A stretch of DNA of 49,724 nt from Ferruginibacter sp. (lineage in GTDB: Bacteria; Bacteroidota; Bacteroidia; Chitinophagales; Chitinophagaceae), in NCBI GenBank assembly GCA_014379625.1, contig JACMLJ010000063.1, positions 1 to 49,724 of the forward strand, given 5' to 3'. The notes beneath the pieces were generated by a model. It was not told where the DNA came from. It did not search any database and saw only the letters and a program-made list of their open reading frames with translations. Positions 16,472-24,654 of the stretch are shown piece by piece. Positions within the stretch are counted from its first letter, which is position 1. The number at the start of each line of letters is the position of its first letter. Position numbers and translations under genes: made by a program.

Positions 16472-16559
16472 CAATCAACGACCAACACCCAACAACCAAC
16501 GATCAACCCCCAACGACCAACAACCAACCATCAACGACCAACCATCAACCCCCCAACCA
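16472..16559 (+). repeat. Right CAACCAAC-type low-complexity arm of the four-helix-bundle cassette
   Basis: These 88 bases begin right after the four-helix-bundle stop and run to the base before the next gene's ATG. They are built from CAACCAAC, CATCAAC and CGACCAAC units with almost no other content. The array is the reverse complement in style, and in part exactly, of the left arm at 16014-16073. Confidence 0.75.
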
Positions 16560-16970
16560 ATGGCTATCAATAAAAATCACGAATTTGAAGAACTGAATGG
16601 CGTAAAGTGCGGCATCGTGGAAAAGAATGTAAAACCCGAAAGGGTAGCGTTTTTAAAACAATTATTGGAGTACAATAAATTTACGGTTGAAGTGGTTCCA
16701 TCGCCGCCTGCAAAGGTTGCCCCGGTCCCGGTGGTAAAACTTGCGGAAGGTGCAGAACCGCCGCCATTACCGCCGCCTCCCCCTCCTGCGCCCGAAACTT
16801 TTACAGTTGGGGTAACAGATTATACTTTTAATGTGATCAATGCAATTTTCGGCCGGGCACTACATGCACCGGGCGGGCATGTTGTCACTCAGGCTTACTG
16901 GAACCAGCAGGAAGCAACCAGCCATGATGAGGTTCCTTATTATGAAAGGACGCCAACCGGTAATGGATAA
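16560..16970 (+). CDS. Unknown protein with proline-rich linker, downstream of nuoN
   Basis: I do not recognise this 136-residue protein. Residues 1-46 form a small mixed alpha/beta-like segment, 47-78 a proline/alanine-rich linker with a run of Pro after PPPL, and 79-136 a second folded-looking part (TFTVGVTDYTFNVINAIFGRALHAPGG to VPYYERTPTGNG). No signal peptide or membrane helix is seen, so it is probably cytoplasmic. The ATG directly abuts the CAACCAAC array, so its original 5' region may have been displaced by the cassette. Before the insertion it would have been the gene right after nuoN. Confidence 0.65.
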   Translation: MAINKNHEFEELNGVKCGIVEKNVKPERVAFLKQLLEYNKFTVEVVPSPPAKVAPVPVVKLAEGAEPPPLPPPPPPAPETFTVGVTDYTFNVINAIFGRALHAPGGHVVTQAYWNQQEATSHDEVPYYERTPTGNG

Positions 16971-17322
16971 ATTTGATAGCATCCCATCAGCGGTTACAAA
17001 CGATGAGGGTGGACGGGTGGCATATTTGTTACAATCCTGTCAGGCCTTTCTGCCTCAGCATTGATTCGGCGGGTGCAGTTACTATTCAAATCTACCAACG
17101 ACCAGAATGCTCCGGGCAGTGCCTTAGTGAACGATCTGCTTAATTCTTTCAATTTATTCCTGGCCTGTTATTCTTAGCCTGCTTCCGCTTTGCAACTATT
17201 TTGTCTTTTACACAGGAATTTTCCTTTTAATGGAATGGTAAATAATGAAGTGATCATTTTAAAACAATGCGACTTTGACAATGATGCTACTGCTTTATAT
17301 TGCTGCGCAAAGCTTTGCCAGA
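16971..17322 (+). other. Gene-free 352-bp gap between convergent genes
   Basis: The region separates the proline-rich protein gene (plus) and the mutase gene (minus). I see no convincing ORF, hairpin-plus-T terminator or repeat. It may hold decayed coding sequence, but no frame gives a recognisable product. Confidence 0.4.
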
Positions 17323-20300
17323 TTACATATTCCGCCTGTATTGCCCGCCCACAGCATACAATGCATTGGTAACCTGGCCCAGCGAACAATACTTTACCGT
17401 TTCCATTAATTCTGCAAATAAATTGCCATTACTTACAGCCACCTGTTTCAGGCGGTTCAGCATATCCGCACTTTTTGCAGCATGCCGCTCATGAAAAGCA
17501 TGCACTGTTTTTACCTGGGTTTCTTTTTCATCAGTTGTACTTCGTATTACTTCTGTGGGCAATATGGTAGGACTACCATTTTTGTTCAGAAAAGTATTTA
17601 CCCCAATAATGGGAAGTTCGCCCGTATGCTTGAGTGTTTCGTAATATAAACTTTCTTCCTGTATCTTATTTCGCTGGTACATCCTTTCCATGGCACCCAA
17701 CACTCCCCCTCTTTCTGCAAGCCGGTGAAATTCCTTCATCACAGCGTCTTCTACCAAATCAGTCAGCTCCTCTAAAAGAAAAGAACCCTGGTTAGGGTTT
17801 TCATTTTTCGCTGTGCCCAATTCCCTGTTGATGATCAACTGAATGGCCATCGCCCTTCGGACACTCTCTTCGGTAGGCGTTGTAATCGCCTCATCGTAAG
17901 CGTTAGTATGCAGGGAATTACAGTTGTCATAAATTGCATATAATGCCTGTAGCGTGGTGCGGATATCATTAAAATCAATTTCCTGTGCATGCAAACTTCG
18001 GCCACTGGTCTGTATATGATATTTTAATTTTTGGCTTCGGCTGTTGGCATTGTATTTATGTTTCATGGCCTTGGCCCATACCCGGCGCGCTACCCTGCCG
18101 ATGACACTATATTCAGGGTCCATACCATTGCTGAAAAAGAAAGAGAGATTGGGCGCGAAGTCATCTATTTGCATCCCCCTGCTTAAATAATATTCTACAT
18201 ACGTAAAGCCGTTTGCCAGGGTAAATGCCAGTTGACTGATGGGATTCGCCCCTGCTTCAGCAATATGATAACCGCTGATGCTTACGCTGTAAAAATTCTG
18301 CACATGGTTTTCGATAAAATATTCCTGTACATCGCCCATTAATTTTAAAGCAAACTCCGTTGAAAAAATACAGGTATTTTGTGCCTGGTCTTCCTTTAAA
18401 ATATCTGCCTGTACAGTGCCCCGTACGGTAGATAGTGCTTTTGCCTTTATCTTTTCGTAGACTTCTTTTGGTAAAACATCCTCGCCGCTTAAACCCAGTA
18501 AACGTAAGCCTAACCCATTATTGCCTTCAGGAAGAAGACCGGCCGCCCCCGCCGCCGAAGGGGTATTGCTGGCCTCTCCTGCAGTAAGCGTATTATTGAA
18601 ATATTCAGCAGGGCCGGTAAGTTTTGGCAATTGCGTGTGGTGTATTGGCCCGCCATCCTCAGCTATATATCTTGGCAGGGTTTCAATATCGAATTTTGAT
18701 TCAATGAGCCTATTTACTTCTTCTCTTAAATTATTTTCGAGAATATATTTTTCGCATTGCTGATCGATGGCCACATTCATAAAAAATGCCAGCAGCATGG
18801 GTGCCGGTCCATTGATCGTCATACTTACCGATGTTTTCGGATCGCAGAGATCAAAGCCACTATATAGTTTTTTAGCATCATCCACTGTTGCAATGCTAAC
18901 CCCGCTATTGCCTACTTTGCCATATATATCCGGGCGATGCGCAGGATCTTCGCCGTATAATGTTACGCTGTCAAATGCGGTGGACAATCTTTTTGCAGGC
19001 TGTCCAAAACTTACATAGTGAAAACGTCTGTTGGTCCTTTCCGGTCCCCCTTCACCTGCAAACATCCTGGTAGGATCTTCCTCTGCCCTTTTTAATGGGA
19101 ACACACCGGCGGTGTAGGGGAATTTTCCGGGAAAATTTTCCTGTATGCGCCAGCGCAAAATATCCCCCCAGTCTTTAAACCCTGGTACTGCAATTTTGGG
19201 GATGCGAGTATGCGACAATGATTCAAAATACAGCGCTTGCTTTATGATCTTCCCCCTCACATCATACTCAAAAAAATCCTTCCGGTAACGGGCTTTTGTT
19301 TGTTCCCATTCCTCTACTAATTTTTTGCATACCGGAAATAATTGTTTCTCCAGCTCCGTTTTGGCTACGGCCAATCCATCCATTGCATCATCGTTTTTAG
19401 ACCATTTGCCAATATTTTCTTTCAATAGCTGCAATGCACCGTTCAACTGGTAAAGTTTGCTGGCGATAGCTGACTGCTCATCCCCGAGTTTATTGTAGCG
19501 CTCAATTTCCTCCGCTATTTCCGCCAGGTAGCGTACACGCTTAGCCGGTATGATGGTGGACTGGCTGCTGGTATTTTTTGTATGTTCATGGTGTGTGATA
19601 GCGCCATCAAATTGCACCCCGGTTTTTTCGGCCACTTTTTCCATCAGCCTTTCAAACAATTCATTTATACCGTCATCATTGAATTGCGCCGCGATCGTCC
19701 CTACAACCGGTAACTCATCATCTTTAGCGTTCCACAAATTATGGTTGCGTTTGTATTGCTTGCATACTTCATGTAACGCATCCTGCGCCCCTGCTTTATC
19801 AAATTTATTAACACATACCACATCTGCATAATCAAGCATATTGATCTTTTCCAATTGCGAAGCCGCCCCGTACTCGGGTGTCATCACATACATACTTACA
19901 TCAACAAAGTCGAGGATCGACGCATCACTTTGCCCAACCCCGGCGCTTTCCAAAATAATAAAATCAAATTCCGCCGCTTTGCAAATATCGATCGCCTGCT
20001 GCACATACCGGCTTAATGCTTTATCACTTTCCCGTGTAGCGAGGCTCCGCATATAGGCCCGGGGAGATGAAATGGCATTCATCCTGATCCGGTCGCCCAG
20101 CAAAGCGCCGCCTGTCTTTTTCTTGCTGGGGTCAACTGATATTACTGCAATGGTTCTATCTGTATAATTATTTAAAAAGCGTCGAACAATTTCATCAGTA
20201 ACAGAAGATTTTCCTGCGCCACCGGTGCCGGTGATGCCAAGAACAGGCCCCCTGCCCTCCGAACCAGGGTTCTTGTCCCTTTTCAATTTTAGGGAAACTG

Positions 20301-20907
20301 TTTTTAACTGGGCCGTGAGCGCTGAATAATCCCGTCCGTTTTCAGCAAGTGTAATAGCTTTTGCAATTTTTTTTATATCTCTACTTTCACCCAATGCAAA
20401 AAGATCCGCATCAGCGGGGTCCGGGAATCCCCCTTCGGTGGGCAGGGGGGCTTTTTCTTTTGTAGACTGGGGGCTTGGGGTGTGGATGCCTGCTTTTTTA
20501 ATCAGGTCCTCTATCATCCCTTCCAAACCCATCTGTCTTCCGTCATCGGGCGAATAAATCCTGGTAATGCCATAGTTATGCAAATGTTCAATTTCAACCG
20601 GCAAAATGGTACCTCCACCGCCACCAAATATTTTTATATGGCTGCACCCGTTTTCATCCAGCAGGTCTTTCATATATTTAAAGAACTCCACATGCCCGCC
20701 CTGGTAGCTGGTGATGGCTATAGCCTGGGCATCTTCTTCAATGGCGCATTCCACTATTTCAAGCACACTCCTGTTGTGGCCAAGGTGAATAACCTCAGCT
20801 CCCTTTGACTGCAGTATCCGTCGCATGATATTAATGGCCGCATCATGACCATCAAATAAGGCTGCGGCAGTTACAATACGAATTTTATCTGGCGGCGCAA
20901 AACTCAT
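17323..20907 (-). CDS. icmF: Fused B12-dependent acyl-CoA mutase (isobutyryl-CoA mutase type, IcmF)
   Basis: The 1194-residue protein has the IcmF order. A B12-binding domain at about 5-140 has the cobalt-ligand His in LFDGHDAA (His21). A MeaB-like GTPase follows, with P-loop GTGGAGKSS (about 227-235), [27 protein letters not shown] and NKFD. A linker and a mutase TIM barrel (about 590-1180) complete it. The barrel begins [14 protein letters not shown] and contains [12 protein letters not shown], as in isobutyryl-CoA rather than methylmalonyl-CoA mutases. The reaction would interconvert isobutyryl- and butyryl-CoA or relatives, with the GTPase protecting and loading cofactor. [11 protein letters not shown] is preferred as start; an ATG at 20934 adds nine residues. 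The protein is about 100 residues longer than the ~1090 I recall for the family. The extra length includes loops encoded by GC-rich repeat-like DNA near residues 142-170, 210-221 and 770-797. Confidence 0.9.
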   Translation of the reverse strand: MSFAPPDKIRIVTAAALFDGHDAAINIMRRILQSKGAEVIHLGHNRSVLEIVECAIEEDAQAIAITSYQGGHVEFFKYMKDLLDENGCSHIKIFGGGGGTILPVEIEHLHNYGITRIYSPDDGRQMGLEGMIEDLIKKAGIHTPSPQSTKEKAPLPTEGGFPDPADADLFALGESRDIKKIAKAITLAENGRDYSALTAQLKTVSLKLKRDKNPGSEGRGPVLGITGTGGAGKSSVTDEIVRRFLNNYTDRTIAVISVDPSKKKTGGALLGDRIRMNAISSPRAYMRSLATRESDKALSRYVQQAIDICKAAEFDFIILESAGVGQSDASILDFVDVSMYVMTPEYGAASQLEKINMLDYADVVCVNKFDKAGAQDALHEVCKQYKRNHNLWNAKDDELPVVGTIAAQFNDDGINELFERLMEKVAEKTGVQFDGAITHHEHTKNTSSQSTIIPAKRVRYLAEIAEEIERYNKLGDEQSAIASKLYQLNGALQLLKENIGKWSKNDDAMDGLAVAKTELEKQLFPVCKKLVEEWEQTKARYRKDFFEYDVRGKIIKQALYFESLSHTRIPKIAVPGFKDWGDILRWRIQENFPGKFPYTAGVFPLKRAEEDPTRMFAGEGGPERTNRRFHYVSFGQPAKRLSTAFDSVTLYGEDPAHRPDIYGKVGNSGVSIATVDDAKKLYSGFDLCDPKTSVSMTINGPAPMLLAFFMNVAIDQQCEKYILENNLREEVNRLIESKFDIETLPRYIAEDGGPIHHTQLPKLTGPAEYFNNTLTAGEASNTPSAAGAAGLLPEGNNGLGLRLLGLSGEDVLPKEVYEKIKAKALSTVRGTVQADILKEDQAQNTCIFSTEFALKLMGDVQEYFIENHVQNFYSVSISGYHIAEAGANPISQLAFTLANGFTYVEYYLSRGMQIDDFAPNLSFFFSNGMDPEYSVIGRVARRVWAKAMKHKYNANSRSQKLKYHIQTSGRSLHAQEIDFNDIRTTLQALYAIYDNCNSLHTNAYDEAITTPTEESVRRAMAIQLIINRELGTAKNENPNQGSFLLEELTDLVEDAVMKEFHRLAERGGVLGAMERMYQRNKIQEESLYYETLKHTGELPIIGVNTFLNKNGSPTILPTEVIRSTTDEKETQVKTVHAFHERHAAKSADMLNRLKQVAVSNGNLFAELMETVKYCSLGQVTNALYAVGGQYRRNM
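18520..18600 (-). repeat. GC-rich repeat-like segment inside the mutase coding region
   Basis: On the minus strand the segment contains CCCCTTCGGCGGCGGGGGCGGC and CTTCCTGAAGG, which resemble intergenic hairpin elements of this genome. It stays in frame and encodes an Ala/Gly-rich low-complexity loop ([16 protein letters not shown]) in the mutase domain. Confidence 0.35.
20246..20272 (+). repeat. Dispersed CCCCCTGCCC-CCGAA element inside the mutase gene, copy 1
   Basis: GGCCCCCTGCCCTCCGAACCAGGGTTC resembles the core after nuoH (GCCCCCTGCCCCCTGAAGGGCGAA). It lies in frame just before the GTPase P-loop and encodes the loop NPGSEGRGP. Confidence 0.45.
20426..20452 (-). repeat. Dispersed CCCCCTGCCC-CCGAA element inside the mutase gene, copy 2 (opposite orientation)
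   Basis: Read on the minus strand this is AGCCCCCCTGCCCACCGAAGGGGGATT, close to the intergenic core at 9009-9032. It encodes APLPTEGGF in the linker between the B12-binding and GTPase domains. Confidence 0.5.
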
Positions 20908-20980
20908 AAATAATTCAACATTTAAGCAATACATTAAAATTACCGATAGCCAAAAGAAAATTTACCGTTGTAGGTTTTCA

Positions 20981-21832
20981 TCAATTACCCGGAGCAGGCT
21001 GAAATAGCTTAGGAATATCAAGTAATATACCCAAAGAAAAATTAAATGAACGGTAATCGATCCTGCGTTCGCTTAACAGGAGGGCAGTGGAAAGCTGGTA
21101 TTCAAACTTAAGGCCGGGTAATTTATCAAAACCGAAAGTATTGGTGAATGCGGGCTCCCAAAAACCATAGGCGCCATTGGACAGGTCACTCAACTTGTAA
21201 TCATACAATTCTGTTTCTGTATAATCCGTTTTTATATGGCTATAACTGATGATACTGAGCCTGGATGAAACTGACATGGAAAAATTATCCCGTATACGAA
21301 AAAGGAACGCGGGCTGTATATAAACTTTGAATACATCAGCCTCATGATTATTTATAAATAAAAAGCCGTTCCGGTTTTTGCCCCTGTCTATAAAACTGAA
21401 TGTACCTTTACCAACTCCACCAAATAGCTGGAACATCACTTTGTCGCGCCGGTGTACCGACTTAAAATACCCAATGCCAAATTCAGTAAGGTTTCTTTTA
21501 TAACTGATAACAGCGCTGTCTGCATTATTTCCGCCTCCGCTGTTCCTTTCAGTACGGTTGAAGTAATTTGCCTGTATAGCAAAATGATTGGTGATTGCTA
21601 CGGCGCCCTGTATATCAAAACCCTTGCTGTTTTTTTTATTGCCACCAGAACTACCGCTGTTAAAAGGGTTACCTGACAGGTCTGAAGAATAATTGGCGGA
21701 AAGCTTACTGTCCCCTTTCTTAACCAATACAGGTATATTCTGGGCAGGCGGGCTGTACATATAATGCGGAGTGTAGCAAGAGACAAAAAAAATTGAAATA
21801 ATTGCCCAAAAACAACCTGTTCTGACTTTCAT
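20981..21832 (-). CDS. Putative outer-membrane beta-barrel lipoprotein, unknown function
   Basis: The 283-residue protein starts with a lipoprotein signal peptide whose lipobox ends FVSC (Cys19), so it should be lipidated and exported. The rest alternates polar and hydrophobic residues in strands (FAIQANYFNRTE, FGIGYFKSVHR, VYIQPAFLFRIRD, FNFSLGILLDI), which suggests a small outer-membrane beta-barrel or barrel-like sandwich. No specific family is recognised. Its ATG lies 3 bases after the rsmA stop, so the two are probably co-transcribed. The mutase gene begins about 75 bp further on. Confidence 0.7.
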   Translation of the reverse strand: MKVRTGCFWAIISIFFVSCYTPHYMYSPPAQNIPVLVKKGDSKLSANYSSDLSGNPFNSGSSGGNKKNSKGFDIQGAVAITNHFAIQANYFNRTERNSGGGNNADSAVISYKRNLTEFGIGYFKSVHRRDKVMFQLFGGVGKGTFSFIDRGKNRNGFLFINNHEADVFKVYIQPAFLFRIRDNFSMSVSSRLSIISYSHIKTDYTETELYDYKLSDLSNGAYGFWEPAFTNTFGFDKLPGLKFEYQLSTALLLSERRIDYRSFNFSLGILLDIPKLFQPAPGN

Positions 21833-21835
21833 AGA

Positions 21836-22588
21836 TTAACTCATTTTAAAGGTGAGGGCGGCAAAATCTTCCACACTTAATGCTTCCGCACGTTTGTTGA
21901 ATAATTCATTCTGCAAAACTTCGGCGGTAAATAAACTTTTAACCGCATTACGCAGGGTCTTACGGCGCTGGTTAAACGCCGTTTTTACCAATACTTTAAA
22001 AGCCCTTTCGCTTTTTACTGTCAAATCAGTGGTTTTTCTTTTAAGTTTTATTACACCGCTTTGTACTTTGGGCGGGGGATTAAATGACTGGTTGCTTACA
22101 TCAAACAAATACTCCACTTCGTAAAAAGCCTGGATTAATACACTTAATACACCATAGACCTTATTTCCCTCCCCCGACGCTGCACGCTGCGCCACTTCTT
22201 TTTGAAACATTCCGATCACCACCGGCACTTTATCCTTCCAATCCAATACTTTAAATAAAATTTGGGTAGAAATATTATAAGGAAAATTACCAATCACCGT
22301 AAATGGTTCATCAAAGGGTGCATCCATATCCAGAAAACTTTGCATGATGAGCTTATCCTGCAGTACGGGATATGTTTTTATAAGGTAGGCGGTTTTTTCA
22401 TCATCCAGCTCTACTGCCTTAAAATTAATACCGGGTATTTTTATAAGGTGCTTCGTTAAAGCCCCGCCTCCCGGGCCTACTTCGAGTAAATTAATAAAGG
22501 GATCTTCATTTACTGCATCAACGATTTTTTGAATGATGGTCTCATCCTTTAAAAAATGCTGGCCTAATGATTTTTTAATTCTAAACAT
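21836..22588 (-). CDS. rsmA: 16S rRNA (A1518/A1519-N6) dimethyltransferase
   Basis: The 250-residue protein is RsmA (KsgA), which dimethylates two adjacent adenines in the 3' hairpin of 16S rRNA during small-subunit maturation. It starts with the typical KKSLGQHFLKDE (5-16). The S-adenosylmethionine loop is LEVGPGGGALT (about 35-45), the catalytic motif NFPYNIS is at 101-107, and the substrate-side motif SFNPPPKVQSGVIKL is near 185. The C-terminal helical domain (FNQRRKTLRNAVK) is intact. A TACTTTTG element ends 5 bases before the ATG, so the transcript may be leaderless. A lipoprotein gene follows after 3 bases. Confidence 0.95.
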   Translation of the reverse strand: MFRIKKSLGQHFLKDETIIQKIVDAVNEDPFINLLEVGPGGGALTKHLIKIPGINFKAVELDDEKTAYLIKTYPVLQDKLIMQSFLDMDAPFDEPFTVIGNFPYNISTQILFKVLDWKDKVPVVIGMFQKEVAQRAASGEGNKVYGVLSVLIQAFYEVEYLFDVSNQSFNPPPKVQSGVIKLKRKTTDLTVKSERAFKVLVKTAFNQRRKTLRNAVKSLFTAEVLQNELFNKRAEALSVEDFAALTFKMS

Positions 22589-23386
22589 AAGGGCAAAAGT
22601 AAGCAGAACATTTGATCAAGCTGTTGATGGCTCCCGGTGACCGGAAATAATGTTCTCCTTAAATATAGATTATCCGGCCTGGTGTATAAAACTAAAGGAA
22701 AACGCTAAATATCATATTTAAAAATCGCTCAGTTGCTTAATTTTGTTGCTGGTAATACATAATAAGTAAAATATAAGCGCCAATTCCTGTCCTCTATCTA
22801 TAAGTGACTTCTTATGTGAACATTTGAAATTTCGTCCCGGTTGGCAATCATTAAATAAAGGATTCTTATCCTGCTAATTTCGTCCCTATGGGGAATGTCG
22901 TTTAGTTAAGGTTGAATTACCCTGAAAGGGTAAAATTTGAATAGCTACGGGTGCAACCCGTGGATAATATAGCCGCGGACAACAACCCCTTCGGAGTTGA
23001 ACAAATGAAAACAGACGGCGAAATAAAATTCAACCCCGAAGGGGTTGCTATCTGGTTACTTTATTCTTCCGTCGGTGAAACCGGCGACTATTCAAATTAA
23101 AGCCCTTCAGGCTTAACTAAACGACATTGCCCTCCGGGGTTTTGATTTGTATTTTGTATTTCAATTTCTATAATAATAACATCCCTGCCCGTCCCGTTCA
23201 GGCAGGCCTCTGGGATTATTAAAGCCTGAAAAAAGGCTGATATTCATTGTAGAAAGGAATGAATTGAAATATATAAACCACCCGAAGGGCGAAATTATTC
23301 TTAAATTAATCATTGCCCCTGGCAGAAATGGATGGGGTGCTTTTCACGTAAGAAGTTGTATTTTTACTTTTTAATATGTTAATTAT
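22589..23386 (+). repeat. 798-bp gene-free repeat region with a nested inverted repeat
   Basis: The region has no gene. Outer arms AATGTCGTTTAGTTAAG (22894-22910) and CTTAACTAAACGACATT (23112-23128) are exact reverse complements; the similarity continues inward to AATTTGAATAG (22934-22944) and CTATTCAAATT. Inside lie CAACCCCTTCGGAGTTGAA (22983-23001) against TTCAACCCCGAAGGGGTTG (23029-23047), one mismatch apart, and the hairpin ACGGGT-GCA-ACCCGT (22947-22961). An 11-bp direct repeat AATTTCGTCCC occurs at 22828 and 22876. Further hairpins lie near 23190-23290. It separates divergent rsmA and pdxA. Confidence 0.8.
22594..22619 (-). promoter_or_regulatory. Possible promoter of rsmA
   Basis: On the minus strand TTG (22617-22619) and TACTTTTG (22594-22601) match the Bacteroidota -33/-7 elements, although the 15-base spacer is short. 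The -7 element ends 5 bases before the rsmA ATG, which would give almost no leader. Confidence 0.35.
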
Positions 23387-24487
23387 ATGAGCTTATCATT
23401 TGAAAACAAACCTGTCATTGGTTTATCCTGTGGCGATATCAATGGCATTGGCCTCGAAATAATCATAAAAACAATTAGTGATATCCGCCTGCTTGAAATT
23501 TGCACCCCTGTATTATTTGCCAGCAATAAAGCTTTAAACTTTTACCGGAAGGCAATTCCCGATGTGAATTTTAATTTTTCAAATATTAAAGATTCAAGCC
23601 GCATTAATCACAAACAGGTAAACCTGTATAATTCCTGGGAAGACGAAGTGGCCATTACACCCGGGCTCCTGAACGACCTGGGGGGTAAATATGCGGTACT
23701 AAGTTTGGTTACCGCTGCGCAGGCATTAAAGGATGGAAAAATAGATGGATTGGTAACAGCCCCCATTCATAAAAAAAATACCCAGTCTGAAGAATTTAAT
23801 TTTACCGGCCATACCCCCTACCTGAAAAACTTATTTGGGGTGATTGATGTGGTAATGTTCATGGTAGCGGAAAATATGAGAGTTGCTTTACTTACCGAAC
23901 ATGTTGCCGTAAAAGATATTGCGCCATTGATTACGAGGGAAGCTATCCTCAGTAAATTACAATTGATCAACAGCTCGCTAAAAAAAGACTTTGGTATTGA
24001 TAAACCAAAAATTGCGGTGTTGGGTCTTAACCCGCATGCAGGTGATGAGGGCCTGGTAGGTAAGGAGGAAGAGGAAATAATAAAACCTGCTGTTAAAGAG
24101 GCGAAGCAAAGAGACATTTTTTGTTTTGGCCCTTTCAGTGCGGATGCATTTTTTGCCAGGGGTAGCTATGAAAAATTTGACGCAGTATTAGCCATGTACC
24201 ACGACCAGGGTTTAATACCGTTTAAGTCATTGGCATTGGGAGAAGGAGTGAATTATACAGCAGGCCTGGACGGTGTTCGCACTTCACCAGATCATGGTGT
24301 TGCATTTGATATTGCCGGCAAAAACCAGGCTGATGAATCTTCTTTCAGGGAAGCTATTTTTAAATGCATCGATATTATCAACAGCCGTAAGGAATATGAA
24401 ACGCAGCGGCAGAACCCGCTGAAAAAAATAAGTAAAGCCATTGTTGCCAATGCAATTGATGAAAAAATAACCGAGGTGCCGGAGTAG
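23387..24487 (+). CDS. pdxA: 4-hydroxythreonine-4-phosphate dehydrogenase
   Basis: The 366-residue protein is PdxA, which oxidises 4-phosphohydroxy-threonine in the DXP-dependent route to pyridoxal phosphate. It opens with IGLSCGDINGIGLEI, the family's glycine-rich start. Conserved substrate and metal segments follow: GLVTAPIHKKN, FTGHTPYLKNLF with a metal-binding His, LLTEHVAVKDI, LGLNPHAGDEGLVGKEE, MYHDQGLIPFKSL with a second metal His, and RTSPDHGVAFDIAG with a third. Length is a little above the usual ~330. It is cytoplasmic and homodimeric by family. The gene is divergent from rsmA across a repeat region. Confidence 0.94.
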   Translation: MSLSFENKPVIGLSCGDINGIGLEIIIKTISDIRLLEICTPVLFASNKALNFYRKAIPDVNFNFSNIKDSSRINHKQVNLYNSWEDEVAITPGLLNDLGGKYAVLSLVTAAQALKDGKIDGLVTAPIHKKNTQSEEFNFTGHTPYLKNLFGVIDVVMFMVAENMRVALLTEHVAVKDIAPLITREAILSKLQLINSSLKKDFGIDKPKIAVLGLNPHAGDEGLVGKEEEEIIKPAVKEAKQRDIFCFGPFSADAFFARGSYEKFDAVLAMYHDQGLIPFKSLALGEGVNYTAGLDGVRTSPDHGVAFDIAGKNQADESSFREAIFKCIDIINSRKEYETQRQNPLKKISKAIVANAIDEKITEVPE

Positions 24488-24654
24488 TACGCAGCGGGCA
24501 GTACACAAATAAAATTAATTCCGTAAACCTTTTAAACATTTGCGTCAAACCCTGAAGGAATAAGCTGCCAAAACACTGCAATAATTTTTAAATTTATATC
24601 AGTCTTTTTTATATTTACATTTATACCAGCTAGAAAAATTTGTAAAATAAATTA

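Noticed and set aside
16472..16559. CRISPR-like array
   Set aside because: The units are short, irregular CAAC-type words without fixed repeats and unique spacers, and no cas genes are near.
20908..20934. Upstream ATG of the mutase gene (MYCLNVELF extension)
   Set aside because: The family usually starts just before the B12-binding strand, which [12 protein letters not shown] provides; the upstream Met cannot be excluded but adds nothing conserved.
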